DNA from: JBKBIP01 sp046297495
GTDB lineage: Bacteria; Planctomycetota; Planctomycetia; Gemmatales; Gemmataceae
Direction of reading: 5' to 3'
DNA length: 64,000 nucleotides
NCBI GenBank assembly: GCA_046297495.1
Contig: JBKBIP010000020.1
Location: forward strand, 46,906-110,905
Within the stretch, counting starts at the first letter, position 1. Each line of letters starts with the position of its first letter. The translations under genes and the position numbers were made by a program. The notes beneath the pieces are model-generated. The model saw only the letters and a list, made by a program, of their open reading frames with translations. It did not search any database and was not told the origin of the DNA. Positions 24,834-36,003 of this stretch are shown here, piece after piece.

Positions 24834-26732
24834 TCACGTTTTTGGTGGGAAGATCTCATCCAAGGGAATTTCCCATTGTCCCAAACCGATGCTAACCAGG
24901 GCGATGCCACGCTTGTGATCGACGCGCACGATGCGCCCTTGTCTGCCGAACCGCTCCACCTGGACGACGTCGTTCGGTTGGAGCTTGGCCCGCGCCGCGC
25001 GGAGGGCGGCGGCTTCGTCGGCTTGGCGTTGCACTTCCCGCACTTTGGCCTCATACTCGGCCCGTTGCCGCGCGGCTTCATGCTCCGCTTTGAGCGCTTC
25101 CTCGCGGGCTTTTTCCGCCTTCTCGCGCAAGCGTTGCAGCTGTGTCATCGCGGGCGCGCGCCCCTGTCGGCGGCGCAGATAGCGATGGGCCCGGCGGATC
25201 AGGTCGCGTGGCAGCCGCAGTCGGCGCGCGATTTGGAGGGCGTTGCTCATGCCGAATTGGCCGATGAGCAGCCGATAGGTGGGCCGCAGCGTCTCAGTAT
25301 TGAACTCGACAGCGGCGTTCTCGGCATGGGGATTGGCGAAGGCGTAGGTCTTTAAATCTCCTAAATGAGTCGTGACCATTGCGCGACAGCCAACCCGGTC
25401 TAACTGATCGAGGATGGCCCGGCCCAGGGCGGCTCCCTCCGTGGGATCGGTCCCCGCGCCCAATTCATCGAGCAGCACCAAACTGTAGGCGTCGATGGTT
25501 TTCAGAATGGTGGCGATCCGCGACATGTGCGAGCTGAAGGTGCTGAGTGATTGTTCGAGACTTTGCTCATCGCCGATGTCGGCCAAGATGTGACGAAAGA
25601 GCGGAACTTGGCTTCCCTCTTCCGCCGGGATGGGTAAGCCGGATTGGGCCATCAGACAGAGCAAACCGACGGTCTTCAGTGCCACCGTCTTGCCGCCGGT
25701 GTTTGGCCCAGTGATAATCAACAGATTGAATCCTTGCCCCAAACGCACGTCAATGGGGACGACCGCGCGAGGGGGGGACAGCGTATCGCCGCGAAAGAGA
25801 TGCTCCAGCAATGGATGCCGGGCTTGTCGCAGCCATAAACGGCCGGCGTCGTTCAGCTCCGGGGCCGTCATGCGATAGTCATGACTGAAACGAGCCTTAC
25901 AGGCGACGAAGTCCAGCCGGGCCATCAGCTCCAAGAAATGGCCGAGCGGCTTGGCCACGCGCGCCACTTCCTCGGTCAAGCGCCGCAGGATGCGACGGAT
26001 TTCCCGTTCTTCCTCGCCTTTGAGGATGACCCGTTCGGCGCTCAACCGAGCCACGCCGGCCGGTTCGATGAACACCGTTTCGCCCGTGGCGCTGGTGCGA
26101 TGGACCACGCCGGCAATCTTATGGCGGTGATTGATAGCCACCGGCAAAACGTAATGATCGCCGCTGACCGTGGCATGGGGATAGCGCAAAATGCGGCGCA
26201 GCTCAGGATCGCGCAACAACTTGCGGATCTGCTGCTGTACCCGCTCCTCGACATCGGCCAATTGCTGGCGTACCCGCGCCAATTCCGGGCTGGCCATGTC
26301 TAGCACATGGCCGCGCCCGTCGATGCAGCCGGTGATCGTCTTGGCCACCAGGCTCAAATCCTCTATCGGTTCCAGAAGCCGGATCAGCTGGCCCAAGCGG
26401 TCGCTCAGTCTCATGCGATAGCGATAGACGTGCCCTGTGCATATCAATGTATCGGCCACTTCCAACAATTGCTCGGCGCTGAGCATGGAACCAATCGCCG
26501 CCCGTCGCAGCAGCAGGCGGATGTCGTGCAACCCGCTCAGGGGGGGAGTCTGTCCTTCCCCCAAAGCCTCCATCATCTCCGTGACCAGGAGTAATTCCGC
26601 GCGGACGCCAGTTTCATCGGTACTGGGTTCCAGCTGGCGGGCCAACTCCTTGCCCAGCGAGCTGGCGGCATACCCCGCCAGCAAGTCGCGGATTTTGTCA
26701 AATTCGAGCAGATCGAGCGTGTGTTTATCCAT
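24834..26732 (-). CDS. mutS2: MutS2-family ATPase lacking the Smr nuclease domain
   Basis: MutS2 suppresses homologous recombination and in some bacteria splits collided ribosomes. The 632-residue protein has the MutS core, with Walker A GPNTGGKT near residue 340, Walker B LVLLDELGAGTDPTEGAALG near 420 and the THLGDLKTYA switch, then a long coiled coil (REKAEKAREEALKAEHEAAR, about 535-590). It ends with a KOW-like segment (LQPNDVVQVERFGRQGRIVR). Typical MutS2 is about 780 residues with a C-terminal Smr endonuclease; here the stop comes right after the KOW segment, so Smr is missing. ATG 26732 was chosen because it starts at the conserved MDKHTLDLLEFDKI; the frame extends to 26831. Confidence 0.9.
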   Translation of the reverse strand: MDKHTLDLLEFDKIRDLLAGYAASSLGKELARQLEPSTDETGVRAELLLVTEMMEALGEGQTPPLSGLHDIRLLLRRAAIGSMLSAEQLLEVADTLICTGHVYRYRMRLSDRLGQLIRLLEPIEDLSLVAKTITGCIDGRGHVLDMASPELARVRQQLADVEERVQQQIRKLLRDPELRRILRYPHATVSGDHYVLPVAINHRHKIAGVVHRTSATGETVFIEPAGVARLSAERVILKGEEEREIRRILRRLTEEVARVAKPLGHFLELMARLDFVACKARFSHDYRMTAPELNDAGRLWLRQARHPLLEHLFRGDTLSPPRAVVPIDVRLGQGFNLLIITGPNTGGKTVALKTVGLLCLMAQSGLPIPAEEGSQVPLFRHILADIGDEQSLEQSLSTFSSHMSRIATILKTIDAYSLVLLDELGAGTDPTEGAALGRAILDQLDRVGCRAMVTTHLGDLKTYAFANPHAENAAVEFNTETLRPTYRLLIGQFGMSNALQIARRLRLPRDLIRRAHRYLRRRQGRAPAMTQLQRLREKAEKAREEALKAEHEAARQRAEYEAKVREVQRQADEAAALRAARAKLQPNDVVQVERFGRQGRIVRVDHKRGIALVSIGLGQWEIPLDEIFPPKT

Positions 26733-26997
26733 AAGCACTTTGGTATTCGTGGTTGGTGGGATAAGTCGCCAACCTGTCTTGCGCTTCCTAGCACATCGGC
26801 GACCTGCTCCCGACTGAAAAAATCTCTTCAATTATAGATGGCCCTGACGCCGCTGTCAGCCCAGCCTGACTGCGGAAGAGCCAGCCCATTGCCAAATGCC
26901 GTTTTCCCGCGTACAGTGTGAAGGACGTGGAAGCGTCGGATGCCGCGCAAGCGGGTTTCGGCGTCAGTCGTGGTTTTGACTGCAAGGAGATTCTTCC

Positions 26998-29900
26998 GTG
27001 CGATCTTTCTTCCGATCCCTAGTTCGTGTGGTGATGGCTCCAGCGGTGATGCTTGGATTGCTGTTCACCGGCGCTGACGGTCAACTGATCGACAATACCA
27101 AGGCGGCGCAGTCTTATCGGAGCGCTCGGCAGCCGGTGACGCCGCTCTCGGATACGACGATTATCGCCGAGGCCGAGGAATTTCACATCGAGACACCTGG
27201 TTGGCAAGCCAAGCCGTGGGGCACCAACTACTACGCCGCCACCTTTGCCAATACCTTCCTGAGCCGTAAGGCTTACTTGGGCGCTCCCGAACAGTGCGAA
27301 GAAACTGTCGCTCATCTCACCGTGCAGGTGCCCAAGTCTGGTCAATACCTGGCCTTGATCCGCTACGAGGCGGTGTACCGTTTCGAGACGCGATTTCGCC
27401 TGCGGGTGGAGCAGGGAGGGAAAACCAAACTCGACCGGCTGTACGGCGCCCGCGACAACCTGAAAATTTGGGCTTTCAACGAAAAACTCAAAAACGAGGT
27501 GGCCTGGAGCTGGGGGGCGGTTGAGAACGTGGTCTGGGAAGGACATGATGCCGTCGTCGATCTGGAAGCCGGCCCCGCGCGGCTGACACTAGTGGCGGGC
27601 AAGCAACCCCCACCCGGCGCGCGCCGCAACATCGATTTGGTGATGTTGACCAGCGACCGCGAACAAATTGACATGCGCATCGCCAAGGAACGTTACCTGC
27701 CGCTCGATGGCATGTTAACTCAGGCGGGAGACGTGTATCTCAAAGTTCACAACCACAAAGCAGGCTCCACGCTGACACTGACGCTGCCGCCCGGCACCGA
27801 ACATTCTCCCTATTGGGTTCATCTACGAACCTGGAAGCCGATCACGATCACTTCGGAGCCGGGACAATCGACCGATTGGATCGAGGTCGGCGGGTTGCTC
27901 GATTCGCTCAATGATGGACAATGGAATATCACGGCCAAGGCCCAGACCCCTCGTTTTGACCTGGAATTTGGCGTCCGCGACGCCGCTGGCAACATCATGT
28001 CGATCCAGCGGTTTCAGAATCTCACCGGCACTGTCGAATTGGCTTACGATGCCGACACACGCTATTCACGCCGCATCCGCCGCACGGAGGACGTGCTTTA
28101 TGATCTGGTGGATTATTTGAAGAAACAACCGATTCGCGGGACCGCGCCGAAGCGCACCTTGATTTACGGCTATACGTTCGCCCGTAAACCAGACAATGCC
28201 AAATACAACGCCGCCTTGGATGAGTTCATTCGCCTAATCGGCGCGACGGCGGTTGGCGGCGGGCGGGCTGAGGATAGCCTGGGACCGGACGGCTTGATTC
28301 GCGGCTACATCGACGTGCGCCACGTTCCCACGCCGAAGTTAGAGGATTATTGCAAGAACCTACAAGCGGAAGGCCGAGCCGACAAAATCGCCGTGGTGAG
28401 CCTGGGGGATGAGATTGGCCTGCCACGCCCGCCGGCCAAGGATCAGGCCGGTTTTCATGCCTGGCTGCAAAGCCGCAAATTGCGCCCCAGCGACGTGGAC
28501 CCCGACGCCGGCAACGACTGGAATAAGGTCGTCTTGGATTTAGCCCCCGCGACTGCCCAAAGCAAGCCGAGCTTGTACTACTACTCGAAAATCTACAGCT
28601 ATCGCTATGGTATCCATTCCTTGAAACAGCGAACCGACATTCTCCGCAAGTATCTGCCCAACGCCGGCATCGGAGCCAACTTCTCGCCGCATCATGAGCA
28701 TTTATACCTGGGGGACACCTATCACTGGATTTCGGTGTTTCGGGAAGAAGGTATGACCCAGCCGTGGGGAGAAGATTACATCTGGCAAGTCCCCGTCGGC
28801 ACGCAGCAGATGAACTTCATCATGCTGGACATGTATCGGGCAGGCATTCGCGGCAAACCGAACGCCAAGATTCATTATTATGTCATGCCCCATTGGCCGG
28901 GAAATACCCCCAACAGCTGGCGCCGGCAATTTTACGGCGACATTGGCCACGGCGCCAAGATTTTCAACTTGTTCGAGTTCCGCCCGGTGCAAGTGGCTTA
29001 TACCGAGAACCACGTCAGCTTGCCGGAGATGTTTCAGGAAACGCGGCGTGGGTTTCACGAGCTGGGACAATTTGAAGACATTGTGCAGGATGGCCAAGTG
29101 CGCCCGGCTCAGACGGCGCTGTGGTTCAGCGAAACCGCCGATGCCTGGGATGACAACCGCCACCCCTTCGACGCCGCCAAGCGTTGCCTCTACATTGCCA
29201 TTCGTCACCAGCAAGTGCCGCTCGACTTCGTCGTCGAGGGAGATGATTTGAAATCTTACCAAGTGTTATATCTGACTGATCAACATGTCAGCCGGGCTGC
29301 TTCACGCAACATCGCCGATTGGGTGAAGGGGGGCGGGACTCTGTTCGCCACCGCCGGCGCTGGCATGTATGACGAGTTCCACCAGCCGAACACCATGTTG
29401 CGCGAGCTGCTCGGTGTCGATCCGAAAGCACTGGATATTCCCGAAGGCAGCATCGTGAAGCGGGAGAAGGAAGACCTCCCCTTCGTCGAGCCGCTGGACA
29501 CGGTAACGCTGGCCGCCAATGCCGCCGAAGTGAAAATGCCAGTCATCAGTGCCCGCTCCCGCTTTGCCGTGAAGGGTGCTCAGGTTATGGGGAGTTTCAG
29601 CGACGGCTCTCCTGTCGTCAGTCTGCGCCAGCATGGCAAGGGGCGGGCCTATTATGTTGGTTTCTTGCCGGGTTTGACCTATTTCAAACCAGCGCTTCCG
29701 TTGCGGCCCGTGGATCGTGGCTCCACAGATGACGCGCTGGCCCACTTTATTCCCACGAACTTTGATCGCGCCGCCGCTGCCCTGATCGGCATGGCCACGC
29801 AAGACCTGGACCGTCCGGTGATCTGCTCCGAGCCGCTGGTCGAAACTTCCGTGCTCGAATCGAAGCATGGCGTCTTGATCCCGCTGGTCAACTGGAGCGC

Positions 29901-30057
29901 TGGCCCGATTAAGGACTTGAGCGTGACCATCAATCTCGCCGTGCCGATGAAAAACGTCACCTCAGCCAGTGGCAAGCCCGTGAAAGTGGTCACGGAGAAC
30001 GGCAAACAAGTGATCACGCTGGACCTCGACGTGGCAGATGCGTTGATTGGGCGGTAG
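26998..30057 (+). CDS. Large secreted hydrolase-like protein, 1,019 aa
   Basis: A signal peptide (MAPAVMLGLLFTGADG) leads to a long extracellular or periplasmic protein. The first part includes a beta-sandwich, carbohydrate-binding-like region (IIAEAEEFHIETPGWQAK, GQYLALIRYEAVYRFETRFR). The middle could be a TIM-barrel (SFSPHHEHLYLGDTYHW-type region near 565-640). Around 700-830 the protein resembles the glutaminase-like domain found in GH42 beta-galactosidases (ALWFSETADAWDD, QVLYLTDQHVSRAASRNIAD, WVKGGGTLFATAGAG). I infer a glycoside hydrolase-related function. The start is GTG 26998, with GGAG eight bases upstream. Confidence 0.7.
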   Translation: MRSFFRSLVRVVMAPAVMLGLLFTGADGQLIDNTKAAQSYRSARQPVTPLSDTTIIAEAEEFHIETPGWQAKPWGTNYYAATFANTFLSRKAYLGAPEQCEETVAHLTVQVPKSGQYLALIRYEAVYRFETRFRLRVEQGGKTKLDRLYGARDNLKIWAFNEKLKNEVAWSWGAVENVVWEGHDAVVDLEAGPARLTLVAGKQPPPGARRNIDLVMLTSDREQIDMRIAKERYLPLDGMLTQAGDVYLKVHNHKAGSTLTLTLPPGTEHSPYWVHLRTWKPITITSEPGQSTDWIEVGGLLDSLNDGQWNITAKAQTPRFDLEFGVRDAAGNIMSIQRFQNLTGTVELAYDADTRYSRRIRRTEDVLYDLVDYLKKQPIRGTAPKRTLIYGYTFARKPDNAKYNAALDEFIRLIGATAVGGGRAEDSLGPDGLIRGYIDVRHVPTPKLEDYCKNLQAEGRADKIAVVSLGDEIGLPRPPAKDQAGFHAWLQSRKLRPSDVDPDAGNDWNKVVLDLAPATAQSKPSLYYYSKIYSYRYGIHSLKQRTDILRKYLPNAGIGANFSPHHEHLYLGDTYHWISVFREEGMTQPWGEDYIWQVPVGTQQMNFIMLDMYRAGIRGKPNAKIHYYVMPHWPGNTPNSWRRQFYGDIGHGAKIFNLFEFRPVQVAYTENHVSLPEMFQETRRGFHELGQFEDIVQDGQVRPAQTALWFSETADAWDDNRHPFDAAKRCLYIAIRHQQVPLDFVVEGDDLKSYQVLYLTDQHVSRAASRNIADWVKGGGTLFATAGAGMYDEFHQPNTMLRELLGVDPKALDIPEGSIVKREKEDLPFVEPLDTVTLAANAAEVKMPVISARSRFAVKGAQVMGSFSDGSPVVSLRQHGKGRAYYVGFLPGLTYFKPALPLRPVDRGSTDDALAHFIPTNFDRAAAALIGMATQDLDRPVICSEPLVETSVLESKHGVLIPLVNWSAGPIKDLSVTINLAVPMKNVTSASGKPVKVVTENGKQVITLDLDVADALIGR

Positions 30058-30067
30058 GTGAAAGCTA

Positions 30068-30293
30068 CTGTCCCCTCAATGCTATAAAGTTGAGGTTGCC
30101 GGTTTTGTGGCAAGTTGGGAAGCTTCCGATAGCAAGGAAGTTTCCCATGAACAAGAAGTTCATTGTCCGGCTGTCGGCGGAAGAGCGTGGTATTTGTCAT
30201 GCGGTTGTGGGGCGGCGACTGACCGTTCCGCATCGAGAATGCCCGCGTGAAACTGAAGCGGCTCTACCCCAAAATCAAGACTTGAGGGGGCAC
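30068..30293 (+). mobile_element. Deleted IS630-family element (226 bp, TA-flanked)
   Basis: Imperfect terminal repeats CTGTCCCCTCAA (30068-30079) and TTGAGGGGGCAC (30282-30293) are directly flanked by TA on both sides (30066-30067 and 30294-30295), the target used by IS630/Tc1-mariner elements. Inside, ATG 30147 opens a frame starting MNKKFIVRLSAEER, typical of an IS630 transposase N-terminus. A second frame then reads ARVKLKRLYPKIKT and stops inside the right repeat, like the transposase C-terminus. The central catalytic DDE region is gone. This is a non-autonomous, MITE-like derivative. Confidence 0.75.
30147..30285 (+). pseudogene. Remnant of an IS630-type transposase gene
   Basis: The first 23 or so codons match a transposase N-terminus (MNKKFIVRLSAEERGICHAV), and after a junction near 30215 the last 18 codons continue in another frame to TGA 30283-30285 (ARVKLKRLYPKIKT). 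About 90% of a normal transposase is missing, so no active protein is expected. Confidence 0.65.
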
Positions 30294-30335
30294 TATACCT
30301 CATTCAACAACGGATGCAATGCGGCTGCCGCTCTT

Positions 30336-32015
<1,680 letters not shown>

Positions 32016-32155
32016 TTTGGCGTCTCCCCGCTGGATGCGAACCCCTCGGTTCCGAGCGGGATGGTTGAATGCGATACGAAGAAAATTCCGTGAGGCACGC
32101 TATCCAACGTGCCCCACAGACTCTTATTCGGATGAATTTTTCCTATCGATTGTCA

Positions 32156-32596
32156 CTATATTCCATAGACCACGAGGCGGCCAGGCCAATCGGCGAATAT
32201 TCGCTCAAGGATGGGGCGCATTTGCGTCGCATCATAACTGATCGGCGCAACGGCCATGCTCGTGACGCCCTCGGCGTCGGCCTGCTCACGCACCCGAGCT
32301 AGCGCCGTTTCGGCGGCCTCATAACTAAACGTCCCCCGGCTGTAACAGGCAGTACGGGTCGCCAATGTGAAAATCCACGGTTTCCCCTGACCTTTCCACA
32401 GCACAAGTTCTCCCAGATCGAATCTACTGGAGTTGGCCCTGGCGAGATACTCCACCTCTTCTCTCATCGCCCGAAAACGTAAGCGGAACTCGACGTCCAT
32501 TTCTCCATTGGTGGTACAATCGTGAACCAACGCCTGCACCTCATGGGCGTTGGCAAGCAAATCTTTAGTACCGCCAGAAACATATTCAATCGGCAT
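32156..32596 (-). CDS. Divergent macro-domain-like protein, 146 aa
   Basis: The order of elements matches a macro domain: an N-terminal beta strand (MPIEYVSGGTKDLLANAHEV), an ALVHDCTTNGEMDVEFRLRF segment where canonical proteins have VNCxGxMGxGxA, a LWKGQGKPWIFTLAT strand, the helix SYEAAETALARVREQADAEG, a SMAVAPISYD segment in place of the PxLGxGxGG loop, and LERIFADWPGRLVVYGI. Macro domains bind or hydrolyse ADP-ribose; the glycine-rich binding loops are altered here, so ligand binding is uncertain. ATG 32596 has GGGAG seven bases upstream, which I prefer to upstream in-frame starts. It lies between the VWA and kinase genes. Confidence 0.6.
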   Translation of the reverse strand: MPIEYVSGGTKDLLANAHEVQALVHDCTTNGEMDVEFRLRFRAMREEVEYLARANSSRFDLGELVLWKGQGKPWIFTLATRTACYSRGTFSYEAAETALARVREQADAEGVTSMAVAPISYDATQMRPILERIFADWPGRLVVYGI

Positions 32597-32691
32597 GTCA
32601 AAACTCCCATTGTTTGAAGGGTATGGATAGTGAATGGTCGGAACAAACAAAACCCTACTCATGTCGCGCTGTCCAATCCGCGTTTCAGTCG

Positions 32692-34002
32692 TCAAGGAGT
32701 ACGATATTGCTCACTCCGCCAGCGCTGATGGGCTTGGTACTTGGCGTGCTTCAGGAACCTCTGGCAGGCACCGCTTTCGAGATAGCCCTCGATCTCGGCC
32801 AGCGCCCGCGCCTCGCGGCGCATCTCTGGGGTATCGGGAGCGGAGGCCAACAGTTGCATGGCCTCTTGCAGCCCACAGGCCGCCCCATCTCGGTCTTGAC
32901 GTTCCAGACATTGCGTGGCCTGCTTCTTGTGTCGAGCAATCAGCAGCAGAACCACTTGTTCTTGCACTTCCGTGACCGGAGCCAGTAATTCCCAGGTATC
33001 CTTTCCCACGGCTGGAAGCTGCAATGACACCGTCATGATCTGACGCTGGGGCTGCTTGGGTGCGTTCCAAGCCAGCCGAAAGCGGCATAACTCACTTTCC
33101 CCGGCCATCGGCGGTACGTTCAAGCGGACCAAGATATGAAGCGGCATCTCGGCGACTAGATTGGGCAGCTTGAGTCGGCCCGTGGGCAGGCGATCCAGTT
33201 CATTCAACACATCGGCCAGTATGACTTTGTGCTGGGGTTCAATGCCCAAGCTCACGGTATGGCCAAAGGTTGTCATCAACCCTTGCAATTCGCTCTGGAA
33301 GATGTCTGCGATCTGTCGTGGCGCCTCGATATAGTAGTAATTCCCATCACCACTACGGGCCATGGCCTCCATCAGATCTTCGTTATAATCATTTCCCACC
33401 CCCATTGTGGTCGTGCTGACCCCTTCTTGGGCCAGACGATGGACGTGTGTGGCAATCGTGTCGGGATTCGTCTCCCCGACATTCGCCAAACCGTCCGAAA
33501 GCAAGAGCACCCGATTCAAACCAGCGGGAACGAAGTGTTGCTGAACCTGCCGCGCTCCCTCCTCCCAGCCGCCGTGCAGGGCGGTGCTGCCGCGAGAATG
33601 GACCCCTTGAATCAACTCCACGATGCGTCCTTTGTTCTCTGCCAAGGTGTTGGGAACAATAGTCTCTACATGGTCATCGAAGATCGTCACGCTCACGCGA
33701 TCAGTAGGCAGCAGTTGCTCGACGGCGAAAATCGCCGCCGCCCGCGCGCAGCTCATTTTGCTGAGGCTGTCGCCCATCGAGCCATGATGACTGCTGTCGC
33801 CTCTTGGACTCAACCGACTGCTGCCGCCACCGCCGCCCATCGAGCCAGAACGGTCAATGACCAACCCCAGATTGACAGTGGGACGTTTCATTTCCCCATT
33901 CGGACGGGGAGGCGTAACGCGGATTAACACATCGAGGGTAATGGGATCGTCGGAACGGACGGCCCCGCGGATCGGAATGAGATCGATTTGGGGTTGTTGC
34001 AT
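32692..34002 (-). CDS. VWA-domain protein, 436 aa
   Basis: A von Willebrand factor A domain spans about residues 40-240, with an intact MIDAS metal site: DRSGS (50-54), the threonine in SRGSTALHGG near 138, and LLLSDGLANVGE near 170. A long Gly/Ser insert follows DRSGS. The second half is a beta-rich region and then a helical C-terminus (RHKKQATQCLERQDRDGAAC). No signal peptide is visible, so it acts in the cytoplasm, unlike secreted VWA proteins. ATG 34002 has AAGGAG seven bases upstream. It heads a same-strand row with the macro-like and kinase-FGE genes. Confidence 0.88.
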   Translation of the reverse strand: MQQPQIDLIPIRGAVRSDDPITLDVLIRVTPPRPNGEMKRPTVNLGLVIDRSGSMGGGGGSSRLSPRGDSSHHGSMGDSLSKMSCARAAAIFAVEQLLPTDRVSVTIFDDHVETIVPNTLAENKGRIVELIQGVHSRGSTALHGGWEEGARQVQQHFVPAGLNRVLLLSDGLANVGETNPDTIATHVHRLAQEGVSTTTMGVGNDYNEDLMEAMARSGDGNYYYIEAPRQIADIFQSELQGLMTTFGHTVSLGIEPQHKVILADVLNELDRLPTGRLKLPNLVAEMPLHILVRLNVPPMAGESELCRFRLAWNAPKQPQRQIMTVSLQLPAVGKDTWELLAPVTEVQEQVVLLLIARHKKQATQCLERQDRDGAACGLQEAMQLLASAPDTPEMRREARALAEIEGYLESGACQRFLKHAKYQAHQRWRSEQYRTP

Positions 34003-34604
34003 GGTGGTTCTCCTTCGTGCTGGTGTCGGGTCGCGTGACTTTGATGCCGGATGACAGAACTAAGAGCCTGGTTCAGTGATGAGAAGGTGTCCAAAAAATT
34101 GTTGGAAATGCGATTCTGTTATTCCACAATCAGCAGCTTGATTCCTGAGAAAGACTGGATGAACGCTAGGTTCCACCTAAGAGAGGTTTTAGATCTTCAC
34201 ACCATTATTCGGAGGGAACCATCCGAATCCTTTATTATACCCTCGCCCCGACTCCAATCCAACCCTTGGCCCAACAACAGCTCGAATTATTCGACAACGG
34301 CGCCATCGTCAAGGCGATGGTCAACGGCCGGGAAACAAAAGCCTTGGCTCCGAATTTCGCCGAGTGAGAAATCACCCTCGATGGTATTTCAGCAGGCGGT
34401 GTGAAATTGACCGCTCACGCCGCCGCCGCCGCTGGCAACATCGAGAAGCTGCCCCAGGTGGTGGAAGTGAAGTGACGAATGGTTACCGTGATGATATGCA
34501 CAAGCCTGACGCGCCAGCGGGATCAGCCACACTGGCACGTTGGGCTTGTGCAGGTTTCCCTTGCCTACAGGATCGCCTTCCGTTTGCATGGGGAACCGCC
34601 AACA
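34003..34604. other. Spacer with possible gene remnant
   Basis: Apart from a broken frame at 34266-34475, I see no supported gene. An ORF starting at ATG 34051 has no ribosome site or recognisable domain. A hairpin-like CAAGCCTGACGCGCCAGCGG/AGGCTTG-type sequence near 34500 is weak. Confidence 0.4.
34266..34475 (+). pseudogene. Possible gene fragment split by TGA
   Basis: The frame from 34266 reads AQQQLELFDNGAIVKAMV, NGRETKALAPNFAE, then TGA at 34365-34367, then EITLDGISAGGVKLTAHAAA and AGNIEKLPQVVEVK before TGA 34473-34475. The composition is protein-like on both sides of the stop and there is no other good frame. I cannot name the family. It may be the decayed end of a gene; alternatively chance. 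Confidence 0.3.
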
Positions 34605-35129
34605 TTACCCTGCTCCCTGCTCCGCCGACGCGGGTCGCCAGTGAAACTGATAACGCGGGCCAAGCTGCCAGCGGGTGATGTAAATGATTTCCTGCGTGTG
34701 GCCGGCGAGATGAGCGAGGCTGTCAGCGATAGCCGATAACACGGTTTCATCGAACCCTTGAATGCGGCGTGGTTCGAGCAGCCGAGACGCATCAAACTCC
34801 GCCAGCGTCGCGTCCGCCTTGCCAACCGCTTCCTCGAAACGGCGCCATAATTCCGTCTTGGCTATCGGTCCCCGTTCGGCGAACTCGCGCGGCCGATCGC
34901 GCGTGTCGGGAGTCTCCGCGACGCCCGCGATCACCCACTGACGCAGATTGCCACACAGATGCAGCAGGATGTTGGCGATGCTGTTCATCTCCTCATGCGG
35001 TCGCCACCACAGCTGGGTGTCGTCCAACTGCTGGACACAATGTCGGACGCGCTCCGCGCAGACCCGGAGCCGCCGCCGTCCTTCCGCGAGAACCGCCTCG
35101 CCGATGGTATGCTGATCCACGGATGTCAT
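34605..35129 (-). CDS. DinB/DUF1572-like protein, 174 aa
   Basis: DinB-superfamily proteins are four-helix metal-binding bundles, some acting as thiol-dependent transferases. This protein has the family's spaced histidines: WWRPHEEMNSIANILLHLCGNLRQWV (about 41-66) and ADSLAHLAGHTQEIIYITRW (about 135-155). The length is normal. ATG 35129 has AAGGAG six bases upstream. It is upstream of, but 600 bases from, the VWA gene on the same strand, so it is probably a separate unit. Confidence 0.75.
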   Translation of the reverse strand: MTSVDQHTIGEAVLAEGRRRLRVCAERVRHCVQQLDDTQLWWRPHEEMNSIANILLHLCGNLRQWVIAGVAETPDTRDRPREFAERGPIAKTELWRRFEEAVGKADATLAEFDASRLLEPRRIQGFDETVLSAIADSLAHLAGHTQEIIYITRWQLGPRYQFHWRPASAEQGAG

Positions 35130-35532
35130 TGGATGCTCCTTTTCCCATCAACCGACTCGAAATCAGCGGAACGCAAAAGCATGGTTCCATGAAGTATTTT
35201 CCGCCTCTCGCTCACTCCTCGCCCGCGGCTCGTCGCTGGACCTCTCTTTGTTTTACCAATCCGCTGCCAGCGCGTGCAACGTTGGTGATGTTTGAATCAC
35301 TTGCAAATACTCCCACCCTGGACCTCCGAACGCTTTCCACTGATTGCCTGTCCGCCGAAAAGCTGCTACCATGCAAGGATGGAAATAGATGAAGTTGTCG
35401 CATCGCGGATGCCGGCAATGTCCGTGCAGGGCGGGGGGATTCGCTTTCAGGAAGAGATGCCAATGTCCAGCGCCGCACGGGAAACGGGAATCTATTTCAC
35501 GGTTCACGATTGTCGCAGGCAGGAGGTGTGCC
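35130..35532. other. Intergenic, divergent promoters expected
   Basis: The spacer separates the DinB-like gene (leftward) from uspA (rightward). No RNA gene, repeat or supported small gene is visible; frames here have atypical composition. Confidence 0.4.
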
Positions 35533-35985
35533 ATGATTCATGTCCGCAAGATTTTGTATCCAACGGATTTCTCCTCCTACTCCAACCAGGCGTATTTTCA
35601 TGCGATTGCCTTGGCGGAGAAGTACGGAGCCAGTTTGACCATTCTCTACGTTTATACGCCGTCGGCCGACCCGGATGAACTCGGCCCGGCGCATTGGCGC
35701 AGTCAGCTGGAACAAATCCGGCCCATGGATCAGCGGATTTCCGCGCAACATGTGTTTCTGCAAGGGGACCCCGCCAGCGAGATCGTGCGTTACACCACTG
35801 ACACGGCCATGGATTTGATCGTCATGGGCACCCACGGTCGCACGGGCTTGGAACGACTATTACTTGGCAGCGTCGCCGAGCGGGTCATGCGTGAGGCTCC
35901 CTGCTCCGTCTTGGTCGTCAAACTACCGAAAGGCCAGCCGGCGACTGGCCGCCCCGACGCTGAATTCGCCGCCACTCCGGCCTGA
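35533..35985 (+). CDS. Universal stress protein (UspA family)
   Basis: UspA proteins bind ATP or AMP and help survive starvation and stress. The 150-residue protein has the N-terminal KILYPTDFSSYSNQAYFHAI segment, and the ATP-binding MGTHGRTGLERLLLGSVAER (G-2x-G-9x-G pattern) near residues 97-116, followed by APCSVLVVK. ATG 35533 has a perfect AGGAGG six bases upstream, implying efficient translation; the frame extends upstream to 35389 without support. A strong intrinsic terminator follows the stop. Confidence 0.92.
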   Translation: MIHVRKILYPTDFSSYSNQAYFHAIALAEKYGASLTILYVYTPSADPDELGPAHWRSQLEQIRPMDQRISAQHVFLQGDPASEIVRYTTDTAMDLIVMGTHGRTGLERLLLGSVAERVMREAPCSVLVVKLPKGQPATGRPDAEFAATPA

Positions 35986-36003
35986 GATGATCCACGAATC
36001 ATG

